From Marinifilum caeruleilacunae (GTDB lineage: Bacteria; Bacteroidota; Bacteroidia; Bacteroidales; Marinifilaceae): a stretch of 36,828 nucleotides of DNA. Position numbers and translations under genes: made by a program. Location of the stretch: assembly GCF_013141825.1 (NCBI RefSeq), contig NZ_RZNH01000049.1, forward strand, positions 1 through 36,828. The letters run 5' to 3'. This document shows, piece by piece, positions 22,950 through 30,395 of this stretch. The notes below the pieces were generated by a model. It was not told the DNA's origin, made no database searches, and saw nothing but the letters and a program-made list of their open reading frames with translations. The first letter of the stretch is position 1; the number at the start of each line of letters is the position of its first letter.

Positions 22950-24104
22950 CTAATTGGTGTTGATTGAAAAAATCTCAAAACTCAATGAATTTAAATCCAG
23001 ATTCATATTGTCAGAATCACTAATGGACAAGTATAAACCTTCTTTACCTATAAAACTTTTCTCCCAATCATATATATTATTATCAAATACTTTATCAACA
23101 ATAATATTATAAGAACTATCCAACACCATTATTCCAAATGGATTGGGCTCATTATTAATAGCCATTAAATCATCATTCTTAGACACCTTTGTCTTACCCA
23201 ATTTGTAAAAACGATACAGGTAATTTCTGTGTGGATCCCAAAGTAACTTCGTGTATTCTGTACTCCGTATCCGATTGTAAAGATTTTGCTTAAAATCGTT
23301 GGTAAAACAATATTCTGTTAAAGCATTTATATTCTTACTTTTACATTCATATGACTTGAAAGTCTCAAAATCCTCAGTAAAATATATATTATGAGAACTT
23401 GCAAAGGCAATTACATATCCGTTTTTAAACTGTGATACAAAATTAAAATGCCTTTTTAATTTCAATTTTGAAGATTCATAAGGAATATGCATTCCTACCA
23501 ATTTATGTGTATGATTCTTAAAATTGTATTTTAAGGTGGTTTTATACTCCTTGAATTCACTAAGATTTTTTGTTGTCCAATTCCCCTCTAAATACATTGG
23601 CAAAAACATCTCATTTCCTTTTATGAAAATATGAGTATTATTATTATCTAATGTCCTGGGGTATTTTCGATTTTCACCATAATCAATTTCCGATATTTTA
23701 ACACCTTGGGAATTAACAACACCTAATTTAAACTTAAAGAATGGAGTTATTATGATAGAATCCTGATTTAGCACCTTAAAGCCACCCACACGGTCAAATC
23801 CATTAGGACCTTTTTCTGCGATTTTGATTTGTTCAATTAAACTCTGTTTTTCTAAGTCATAAACCAACAGATGATTTCTCTTATTTAAAAAGTAGAGCAA
23901 CTCCTTATTTTCATCGTTTATGAAACTGCTTATCTTGTATACTCTGGAGTCTATATTTATTGGAACGGGAAATTTTCTAATCGTATTATTGGATTCTAAA
24001 TCAAAGCCGGATTTATACATACATTTCTGTGCATCCTTCTTATTAATACAAGAAAAGCAATACAACAAAACCAAAACAGCAGGAATAAGAATATTTTTTT
24101 TCAT
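22950..24104 (-). CDS. 6-bladed beta-propeller lipoprotein (cassette 1)
   Basis: 384 residues. The signal peptide ends with CFSC (lipid Cys19). AEKGPNGFDRVGGFK at about 96-110 is a variant of the G-x-G-P-G loop in the other propellers. Repeated strand pairs with aromatic residues fill the rest, and FGIMVLDSSYNIIVDKVF near 326-343 is typical of a late propeller blade. It lies 95 bp after the cassette 1 peptide, with a stem-loop in the gap, and is followed 7 bp later by the thioredoxin-like gene. It is the most diverged of the four propellers. Ligand unknown. Confidence 0.75.
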   Translation of the reverse strand: MKKNILIPAVLVLLYCFSCINKKDAQKCMYKSGFDLESNNTIRKFPVPINIDSRVYKISSFINDENKELLYFLNKRNHLLVYDLEKQSLIEQIKIAEKGPNGFDRVGGFKVLNQDSIIITPFFKFKLGVVNSQGVKISEIDYGENRKYPRTLDNNNTHIFIKGNEMFLPMYLEGNWTTKNLSEFKEYKTTLKYNFKNHTHKLVGMHIPYESSKLKLKRHFNFVSQFKNGYVIAFASSHNIYFTEDFETFKSYECKSKNINALTEYCFTNDFKQNLYNRIRSTEYTKLLWDPHRNYLYRFYKLGKTKVSKNDDLMAINNEPNPFGIMVLDSSYNIIVDKVFDNNIYDWEKSFIGKEGLYLSISDSDNMNLDLNSLSFEIFSINTN

Positions 24105-24153
24105 TACTTAGGCCATATAATTTAAACAAATTAGCAATCAAATGATAAGCTAA

Positions 24154-24187
24154 GGAGAAGAATTACTATGAGTATATATCCTTCTCC
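24154..24187. repeat. Stem-loop between peptide and propeller genes of cassette 1
   Basis: GGAGAAG (24154-24160) pairs with CTTCTCC (24181-24187) around a 20-base loop, just after the peptide stop codon in the transcript. There is no clear T run. Confidence 0.55.
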
Positions 24188-24199
24188 ATGCTTTTAATT

Positions 24200-24415
24200 T
24201 TAATGGATATAGCAAACTGTTGAACCAGCAAATTCACAATCGCTACCACTCCAAAATTTATAATCATCAGAATCAAAATTTCCATGCGAAACCATTTTGG
24301 CCAAAGCAGCAGTATTATCTGCCTTCAAGGTATTGCCTTCCTTAAAAAGATTATAACTGTACAGAAAACCAAAACACGCAATTCCCGCTACTGATAAAAA
24401 AAATTTCTTTTTCAT
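24200..24415 (-). CDS. NVEALA-family secreted peptide precursor (cassette 1)
   Basis: 71 residues. It begins MKKKFFLSVAGIACFGFLYS, nearly the same export segment as the peptide at 15217, followed by a spacer and NTAALAK (ALA at 37-39, the same residue numbers as the other). The 32-residue C-terminal part is acidic and aromatic with two cysteines (60, 68). Only the leader and the ALA motif are conserved between the two peptides; the predicted mature parts are unrelated, as expected for variable effectors or signals. It heads cassette 1 and lies about 470 bp from the tRNA-Leu gene. Confidence 0.8.
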   Translation of the reverse strand: MKKKFFLSVAGIACFGFLYSYNLFKEGNTLKADNTAALAKMVSHGNFDSDDYKFWSGSDCEFAGSTVCYIH

Positions 24416-24455
24416 AATTTCAAAATTTAGAATTAAATTATATGATCTCCTGCTA

Positions 24456-24478
24456 TAACTGGCAGAACAGTTTCATTG
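24456..24478. promoter_or_regulatory. Conserved dyad element, copy 2 (AACTGGCAGAACAGTT)
   Basis: It matches 15553-15575 at 21 of 23 bases and keeps the AACTG-N6-CAGTT dyad. It lies 41-63 bases upstream of the peptide start codon. Confidence 0.45.
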
Positions 24479-24635
24479 TTCTGATCTGATATTATGAATA
24501 GTGCGATTCAAAATTATACTTACCATTTATTTTTCAGATCTTGCATTGCATATCATACAAGCCAGAAGCCTTTCTACTGACTTAATCTATTCTTGTCACC
24601 AACTTACTTTGATAAAAGTAAATTTCATTATGCTT

Positions 24636-24790
24636 TAAAACCAGCGATATCGACAAACAGGTATTCAGTATCGACGAACGATAACTGACCATCTATGAAG
24701 CGATTTTGGAAGGGTATAAAATCGGAGAAGAAAGCTTGGTGCTGTGGCAGGAAAAAAGATTCTATAGAAGACTGTGTAGTGATCTTCCGG
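24636..24790 (+). pseudogene. Gene fragment, right copy of the 120-bp direct repeat
   Basis: Nearly identical to 21216-21334 through 24754, then diverging. A CTG to TAACTG-type change puts a stop in the frame (GAACGATAACTG at about 24676-24687), so it is more decayed than the left copy. It begins about 220 bp upstream of cassette 1 and lies 132 bp from the tRNA gene. Confidence 0.6.
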
Positions 24791-24851
24791 ACAATGCTAT
24801 TTCAGTAAAAAGGCAGAATTGAATACTGGCAATAAAAAACAGGCACAAAAA

Positions 24852-24880
24852 AAAATCCTTCCGAATTATCGAAAGGATCT
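24852..24880 (-). terminator. Intrinsic terminator of the tRNA-Leu gene
   Basis: On the minus strand AGATCCTTTCGATAATTCGGAAGGAT forms a stem with a TAAT loop, followed by about ten T. It lies 6 bases after the tRNA 3' end. Confidence 0.85.
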
Positions 24881-24885
24881 TTTTG

Positions 24886-24967
24886 TACCCAGGGCCGGGA
24901 TCGAACCGGCACGGGTTGCCCCACTGGTGTTTGAGACCAGCGCGTCTACCAATTCCGCCACCTGGGC
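24886..24967 (-). tRNA. tRNA-Leu (anticodon CAA)
   Basis: 82 bases on the minus strand. The acceptor GCCCAGG pairs with CCTGGGT, the D-arm contains GGTAGACGC, the anticodon stem CTGGT/ACCAG encloses CTCAAAC (anticodon CAA, codon UUG), a long class II variable arm follows, and the T-arm GCCGGTTCGATCCCGGC is intact. CCA is not encoded. It forms the right border of the AT-rich accessory block. Confidence 0.95.
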
Positions 24968-25035
24968 ATTGCTTTTGAATGCGATGCAAATGTAGAGAAA
25001 TGTTTGAATCCCGCAAAACAAAATCTACATTTTTT

Positions 25036-25086
25036 TTAAAAAAAATCTCAGTGCAAACGAGGAAAAATCCTACATGCACTGAGATT
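25036..25086 (-). terminator. Intrinsic terminator downstream of the AbgT gene
   Basis: AATCTCAGTGCA (25044-25055) and TGCACTGAGATT (25075-25086) are perfect 12-bp arms around a 19-base loop. On the minus strand the stem is followed by eight T. It lies 56 bp after the AbgT stop codon. Confidence 0.85.
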
Positions 25087-25141
25087 CATATTTTTACACC
25101 TTAGCAGCAATTTTGCAACAAGGTCATATTTTTTTCAATTT

Positions 25142-26680
25142 TTATTGTGGCATGGTGTATTCAAGGCCTGCTCCTGGTCCCAAAGGCAATCCAAGAAGGA
25201 TCCAAATCATTAATAAAATTACCCAAACAATAAAGAATGCGACCGAATAAGGCAACATTGTGGCAATAATGGTACCGATACCCGAATTCTTATCGTATTT
25301 CTGCACGTAAGCAATAATCAGGGCAAAGAAACTCATCATTGGCGAAATTACATTGGTAACACTATCCCCTATTCTGTATACCACCTGCGAAAGTTCTGGT
25401 GAATAACCCATCAGCATAAACATCGGGATAAAAATTGGTGCCATAATGGCCCATTTTGCCGATGCCGATCCCATTAGCATGTTTATTAAGGCTGATAAAA
25501 GCACAAAAAGTATCATCAGTGGAATCATGCCAATTTCGGCAGCCATAAGCGCTCCTGCCCCTTTAATGGCCATAATTACCCCTAAGTTCGACCATTTAAA
25601 ATAGGCAACAAACTGTGCTGCGAAAAATACAAGTACAAAGTAACCTGCCAGGGTTTGCATGGATTTTCCCATACCTTTCATGATATCTGCATCGTTCTTG
25701 AAAACTTTGGCTCCAAATCCGTAAGCAATACCACAACCTCCTGCTCCTAAAAACAGCAAGGCTACTACCCCTTTAATTAAAGGCGAGGTTAAGAAACCTC
25801 CGTCGGGACCTCTAAAGAATCCATTTTCTGGAATCAATCCCCAAAGGGTAATGGCAGTCAGGAATAAAACTACATACAAGGCCCAGCGTAATCCTCTACG
25901 CTCCAAATCGGTGATATCGTGAATTTCTTCCTTGTGTTCGTGTGCATCTTTGTATACACCCAATCGAGGTTCGATTACTTTCTCGGTTACCAAAGTACCA
26001 ACAACGGCAATTACAAAGGTCGAAACTACCATAAAGTAATAGTTGGCCGTAGGATTTACCTCTACTGTTGGATCAACAATACGTGCTGCCTCCTGCGAAA
26101 GCCCCGCCAATAATGGGTCGATGGTTCCCAGGATCAGGTTGGCCGAAAATCCACCCGATACACCAGCAAATGCTGCAGCCATACCAGCAACAGGATGTCG
26201 GTCTACCGCTACAAAAATAATCCCTGCCAAAGGAATCAATAGCACATATCCTACATCGGAAGCTGTATTCGATAAAATACCCGACAATACAAGTACAAAG
26301 GTCAGCATATTTTTAGGAGCCGACAGAACCAGTTTACGAATCAGGGTTCCTATTAGTCCGCTACTTTCGGCAATACCAATCCCCAACATGGCTACCATTA
26401 CAATGCCCAATGGAGCAAATCCGGTGAAATTATCCACCATTTCAATCAGGATTCGATGCAATCCTTCAACCGATAAAAGGTTGACCACTTCGATGGTTTC
26501 CTTTGTTCCCGGATGAACAGCCTGCCACCCAAAAAAGGATGCCAATCCGGATAATAAAATTGCCATAAGGGCAAAAATTGCGAATAAGGTGGCCGGATGC
26601 GGTAAGGCATTTCCAAATTTCTCTGTTACATTCAGAAAGCGATCGGTCCAACTTCTTTTTTTCTTTACAGCTTTTTCCAT
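25142..26680 (-). CDS. AbgT-family transporter
   Basis: 512 residues. A basic N-terminus [25 protein letters not shown] is the start signature of AbgT transporters, followed by about 11-13 hydrophobic helices. Conserved segments include [17 protein letters not shown] near 142-158 and [16 protein letters not shown] near 411-426 before the last helices. Family members take up p-aminobenzoyl-glutamate or export sulfonamides and related compounds. The actual substrate here is unknown. It is monocistronic, with its own terminator, and divergent from the DHOD-like gene across a 307-bp gap. Confidence 0.92.
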   Translation of the reverse strand: MEKAVKKKRSWTDRFLNVTEKFGNALPHPATLFAIFALMAILLSGLASFFGWQAVHPGTKETIEVVNLLSVEGLHRILIEMVDNFTGFAPLGIVMVAMLGIGIAESSGLIGTLIRKLVLSAPKNMLTFVLVLSGILSNTASDVGYVLLIPLAGIIFVAVDRHPVAGMAAAFAGVSGGFSANLILGTIDPLLAGLSQEAARIVDPTVEVNPTANYYFMVVSTFVIAVVGTLVTEKVIEPRLGVYKDAHEHKEEIHDITDLERRGLRWALYVVLFLTAITLWGLIPENGFFRGPDGGFLTSPLIKGVVALLFLGAGGCGIAYGFGAKVFKNDADIMKGMGKSMQTLAGYFVLVFFAAQFVAYFKWSNLGVIMAIKGAGALMAAEIGMIPLMILFVLLSALINMLMGSASAKWAIMAPIFIPMFMLMGYSPELSQVVYRIGDSVTNVISPMMSFFALIIAYVQKYDKNSGIGTIIATMLPYSVAFFIVWVILLMIWILLGLPLGPGAGLEYTMPQ

Positions 26681-26987
26681 TTTAGTCTGTTAAGGTTGGT
26701 TTAGTTTGTTGTCAATTCATGTGAAGCCACAAAAAAAGTGAAAAAAGAATTATACTGCAAGAAGAATCGCATGCTTAACATTTTCATCCTAAAAGACTTT
26801 TCATCTGAACACCAATAAAGCTTAACTCCTAATTTCTAGAGCAAAGCTTTAATTTAGGCCGCAAGAAAGCATATTCACATCAGGATTTTCTATCTTAGTA
26901 TAAAGATTATTGATTTGTAATAAACGCCTTACGCGATTAAATTTGATAGTAAAATCAATAAAATCACACAAACAAAACTTAACGGAT
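26681..26987. other. Divergent intergenic region (AbgT / DHOD-like)
   Basis: 307 bp containing the promoters of both flanking genes. I see no exact TAnnTTTG match and no repeat or small reading frame. ATTGATTTGTAATAA at about 26908-26922 is the nearest to a promoter box for the rightward gene. Confidence 0.35.
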
Positions 26988-27983
26988 ATGCCAAACTTAA
27001 CTACAAACTACTTAGGACTCGATTTAAGAAATCCAATAATTGTTGCCAGCTCAGGTTTAACCGACTCGGTAGAAAAATTAGTTGAACTGGAGGCCAATGG
27101 TGCAGGTGCAATTGTGCTTAAGTCTCTTTTCGAGGAAGAGATTATCATGGAAATGGAAGAGCAAATGCATGCCATGACCAGCCGTCCGTATGTTTATCCT
27201 GAGACTTTTGATTACATGCAGGAAGAGCCGCACGAAGACATTCTTCGCAAGTACCTTCGATTAATAGAGGAAGCAAAAGCTGCTGTATCGATTCCGGTAA
27301 TTGCAAGCATTAACTGTGTTAGCGCAGAGAAATGGACCTATTTCTCTCGCGAAATTGAAAAAGCCGGTGCCGATGCATTGGAAATTAACCTGTTTGTAAT
27401 GCCAACCGACATGAACAGATCAGGTGAAGAAAATGAAAAAATCTATTTCGACGTACTAAAAACTGTAAAAGACCAGGTTGCCATTCCTGTGGCACTAAAA
27501 ATTAGTCCTTACCATTCGAATTTAGCCAATATGGTGAAAAAACTGGACGATATGGATGCTGATGGAATTGTAATGTTCAACCGTTTTTACAGTCCTGATA
27601 TCGATATTCATAACCTGGGAATTACCAACGGACAAGTACTTTCACATGCCGATGATTACAAGAATTCTTTACGATGGATTGGTATCATGTCGGACAGAGT
27701 GAATTGCTCTTTGGCCGGAACAACAGGTATTCATACTTCTGAGAGCATTATCAAACACATTTTGGTGGGTGCAGATGCAGTTCAGTTGGCTTCGGTAATT
27801 TACAAGCACGGACCAGAATACATCGATATTTTATTGAAAGAAATTTACTCCTGGATGGAAGATCAGGGTTTCGAAAACATTCGCGACTTTAAAGGAAAAA
27901 TGAGTCAGTCGAAATCGAACGATCCTGCTGCATACCAGCGCGTACAGTTCATGAAGCATTTTAGAAACTTCATTATGCATTAG
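26988..27983 (+). CDS. Dihydroorotate dehydrogenase-like protein
   Basis: 331 residues from the ATG at 26988; the longer frame from 26910 adds 26 residues with no homology-like content. It is an FMN-binding TIM barrel of the class 1 DHOD type: NYLGLDLRNPIIVASSGLT at 6-24, an ASINCVSAEKW loop at about 101-111, ALEINL, VALKISPYHSNL, and SLAGTTGIHTSESIIKHILV followed by GADAVQLASVIYKHG, which bind the FMN phosphate. A true pyrimidine enzyme usually carries an NxPN motif, which is not evident here, so the reaction may differ. Monocistronic, with a strong terminator. Confidence 0.85.
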   Translation: MPNLTTNYLGLDLRNPIIVASSGLTDSVEKLVELEANGAGAIVLKSLFEEEIIMEMEEQMHAMTSRPYVYPETFDYMQEEPHEDILRKYLRLIEEAKAAVSIPVIASINCVSAEKWTYFSREIEKAGADALEINLFVMPTDMNRSGEENEKIYFDVLKTVKDQVAIPVALKISPYHSNLANMVKKLDDMDADGIVMFNRFYSPDIDIHNLGITNGQVLSHADDYKNSLRWIGIMSDRVNCSLAGTTGIHTSESIIKHILVGADAVQLASVIYKHGPEYIDILLKEIYSWMEDQGFENIRDFKGKMSQSKSNDPAAYQRVQFMKHFRNFIMH

Positions 27984-28013
27984 AATCTTTTAAATTCACA
28001 TAAATACACTTGG

Positions 28014-28042
28014 CCCGAATCAATTATTGGTTCGGGTTTTTT
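28014..28042 (+). terminator. Intrinsic terminator of the DHOD-like gene
   Basis: CCCGAATCAA, loop TTA, TTGGTTCGGG (28014-28036) form a 10-bp stem with one G-T pair, followed by six T. Confidence 0.9.
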
Positions 28043-28153
28043 ATTGCAAATATCCCCGAAACTGATAAAAATCATTACTATTTAGATTTAGTTTTATTAA
28101 ATTGTATACTTCTCTTATTTTAACCTTGTTTACCACAATTAATTCATAATCAA

Positions 28154-29713
28154 ATGGAAATTACAACGTCACAAGAACTCAAAAAGAAATTTGGAATAGA
28201 AGAAACATTAAAACGACTGGGTATATCTGATATAAATGCCGGCGTATCAACCGGAACAGAATGGTTCGATTGTAAAGGTGCTGTAACAGAATCTTATTCG
28301 CCAATCGATGGATCATTAATTGCAAAAGTTAAAAACGCCGATAAAGATGACTACGAAAAAGTACTGGTAAAAGCACAGGAAGCCTTTAAGGTTTGGCGAA
28401 AAATGCCAGCTCCGAAACGTGGTGAAATTGTACGCCAAATAGGAAATGCTTTGCGCGATGCCAAAGAAGATCTTGGAAAACTGGTAACTCTCGAAATGGG
28501 AAAAATTTACCAGGAAGGTTTGGGCGAAGTTCAGGAAATGATCGACATTTGCGACTTTGCGGTAGGTCAATCGAGAATGCTTTACGGATTTACCATGCAC
28601 TCCGAAAGACCCGATCACAAAATGATGGACCAGTATCATCCGCTGGGTTTGGTTGGCGTAATTTCTGCTTTTAACTTCCCGGTCGCAGTTTGGGCATGGA
28701 ACGCAATGATTGCAGCGGTTTGCGGAGATGTTGTAATTTGGAAACCAAGTTCAAAAGTGCCGCTTTGTGCCATTGCTTGTCACAATATCATACAGAAAGT
28801 ATTAAAAGAGAATGATGTACCCGAAGGTGTTTTCAACCTGGTAGTTGCCAAATCGTCGGTAATGGGCGATAACTTTATCGAAGACAAGCGTGTGCCGCTG
28901 ATTTCGGTAACCGGATCGACTGCAATTGGGAAACGAGTAGCCGAAAAAGTAGGTGCTCGCCTGGGCAGAACCATTGCCGAATTGGGAGGTAACAACGCCA
29001 TTGTTGTGGCACCAACAGCAGATTTGGATATGGCCATTCCGGGCATTGTATTTGGTTCGGTAGGAACGGCCGGACAGCGCTGTACTTCTACCCGCCGTTT
29101 AATTATTCACGAAAGCATTTACGATGATGTGAAGAACCGCCTGTTGAATGCCTACAAGCAGGTTGAAACGAAAATTGGTAATCCGCTTGACGAAAATACT
29201 TTGGTAGGGCCAGTAATTGATGAAGGTGCTGTTGATGTATACAATACGGCCATTGCAGAAGTGAAAAAAGCAGGTGGAACCATTGTATTTGGCGATAAAG
29301 TATTGGAAGGCAACTACGTATTGCCAACATTCTGCGAGGTGGAAAACCACTGGCAAATTGTTCAGGATGAATCATTTGTGCCGGTGCTCTACATCATGAA
29401 ATACAAGACACTTGAAGAGGCCATTGAACTGCACAATGGTGTGCCGCAAGGTTTATCTTCATCGATATTTACCCTGAATATGAGAGAAGCACAAACCTTT
29501 ATTTCTGCCGTTGGTAGCGATTGTGGTATTGCCAATGTAAACATCGGAACTTCGGGTGCCGAAATTGGTGGTGCTTTTGGTGGTGAAAAAGAAACTGGTG
29601 GTGGTCGCGAATCGGGTTCCGACTCATGGAAAACCTACATGAGAAGACAAACCAACACCTTAAATTTTGGAACCGATTTGCCATTGGCACAGGGGATTAA
29701 GTTTGATTTGTAA
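28154..29713 (+). CDS. Aldehyde dehydrogenase, ALDH7 (aminoadipate-semialdehyde) type
   Basis: 519 residues, cytoplasmic and NAD(P)-dependent. Key residues are in place: Asn174 in SAFNFPVAVW, Lys197 in IWKPSSK, Glu276 in TIAELGGNNA, and catalytic Cys310 in GTAGQRCTSTRR. These sequences and the C-terminal IGGAFGGEKETGGGRESGSD are characteristic of ALDH7A1/antiquitin-like enzymes, which oxidise alpha-aminoadipate semialdehyde in lysine breakdown and related aldehydes. No other lysine-pathway gene is nearby, so the substrate is inferred. A small secreted-protein gene follows 24 bp later. Confidence 0.92.
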   Translation: MEITTSQELKKKFGIEETLKRLGISDINAGVSTGTEWFDCKGAVTESYSPIDGSLIAKVKNADKDDYEKVLVKAQEAFKVWRKMPAPKRGEIVRQIGNALRDAKEDLGKLVTLEMGKIYQEGLGEVQEMIDICDFAVGQSRMLYGFTMHSERPDHKMMDQYHPLGLVGVISAFNFPVAVWAWNAMIAAVCGDVVIWKPSSKVPLCAIACHNIIQKVLKENDVPEGVFNLVVAKSSVMGDNFIEDKRVPLISVTGSTAIGKRVAEKVGARLGRTIAELGGNNAIVVAPTADLDMAIPGIVFGSVGTAGQRCTSTRRLIIHESIYDDVKNRLLNAYKQVETKIGNPLDENTLVGPVIDEGAVDVYNTAIAEVKKAGGTIVFGDKVLEGNYVLPTFCEVENHWQIVQDESFVPVLYIMKYKTLEEAIELHNGVPQGLSSSIFTLNMREAQTFISAVGSDCGIANVNIGTSGAEIGGAFGGEKETGGGRESGSDSWKTYMRRQTNTLNFGTDLPLAQGIKFDL

Positions 29714-29737
29714 GCAATTAGCCATATATTTGAGTTG

Positions 29738-30199
29738 ATGAACAAAATATTCATACTCATTATATATATTCTAGCTTATTCTCATTGTTTTTCTCAATCA
29801 CAAAAAACACAATGTGAGGATTCTGTTTTCCTATCTTATAATGTTGAAGAAGATGAATACTGGACAAACAAATCTAAGCAGTCTGTGATTAAAAAGGGCA
29901 TCATTCGTCTCTCGAAATATGAAATAAGAGATAGTCTTACAGGCATGTATAAAACTTCTCTTACCAATGGCAATGAGGTGAATGTAGATAATCATATTTT
30001 TGGCATTTATCTAATCAATTTAGATTTTAGAAATGAAGCCTTTCTTATGAAGTGTATGGAGGATTCTACATTTTTCGAAAGAGATATGAAGCAATCCAAA
30101 TTACATGATCTTATATACAAACAAAAAGATTATTCTATTGAAATACAGACATTTCTACAAAATAGAAAACTCGAAAAGTTATCTATGCCAAAAGAATAA
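29738..30199 (+). CDS. Small secreted protein of unknown function
   Basis: 153 residues from the ATG at 29738; an in-frame TTG one codon earlier is ignored. A signal peptide (hydrophobic 4-18, FSQ before the likely cut) is followed by a Cys-containing N-terminus and an acidic, tyrosine-rich body with no recognisable domain. It lies 24 bp after the dehydrogenase and before a strong terminator, so it may be on the same transcript. Its base composition is clearly more AT-rich than that of both neighbours, which hints at separate origin. Function unknown. Confidence 0.65.
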   Translation: MNKIFILIIYILAYSHCFSQSQKTQCEDSVFLSYNVEEDEYWTNKSKQSVIKKGIIRLSKYEIRDSLTGMYKTSLTNGNEVNVDNHIFGIYLINLDFRNEAFLMKCMEDSTFFERDMKQSKLHDLIYKQKDYSIEIQTFLQNRKLEKLSMPKE

Positions 30200-30217
30200 A
30201 CAAGCCTGAAATAATTT

Positions 30218-30248
30218 AAAAAGCTCCTATTTTTAATGGGAGCTTTTT
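30218..30248 (+). terminator. Intrinsic terminator
   Basis: AAAAAGCTCC (30218-30227) pairs with GGAGCTTTTT (30239-30248) around TATTTTTAATG, followed by further T. It ends the dehydrogenase/small-protein transcript. Confidence 0.9.
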
Positions 30249-30395
30249 TCATATCAAAAACCCACACTTTCATCAGCTAAAATCAGAAATTTGAGAAATA
30301 AGAAAGCCTTGGGACAAAAGCCTTTCACATAATTTTCTAAGCACAGTTTAAATTCTTATTTTTGAGACAACACTATACCACGCAATCTGTTTACT

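Larger units (their letters stand above)
24416..24850. other. Intergenic region upstream of cassette 1
   Basis: The region between the peptide gene and the tRNA holds the conserved dyad at 24456-24478, a frame encoding NETVLPVIAG without a start, and the right copy of the direct repeat (24636-24754). A GCAATGCAAGATCTGAAAAA segment (minus strand, about 24530-24550) may be a distant relative of the leader element, but the match is poor. Confidence 0.45.

Noticed and set aside
15217-24415. Lipobox-like GLAC/GIAC in the peptide export segments
   Set aside because: The Cys at residue 14 lies in the middle of the hydrophobic core, with the ALA motif far downstream, and the third peptide lacks it. 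Chance is more likely than lipidation.
24636-24967. Direct repeat beside the tRNA as an attachment site
   Set aside because: The repeat does not match the tRNA 3' end and no integrase gene is in the window.
24762-25079. 105-codon minus-strand reading frame
   Set aside because: It runs through the tRNA-Leu gene and its terminator; the Gly/Arg-rich stretch is translated tRNA sequence.
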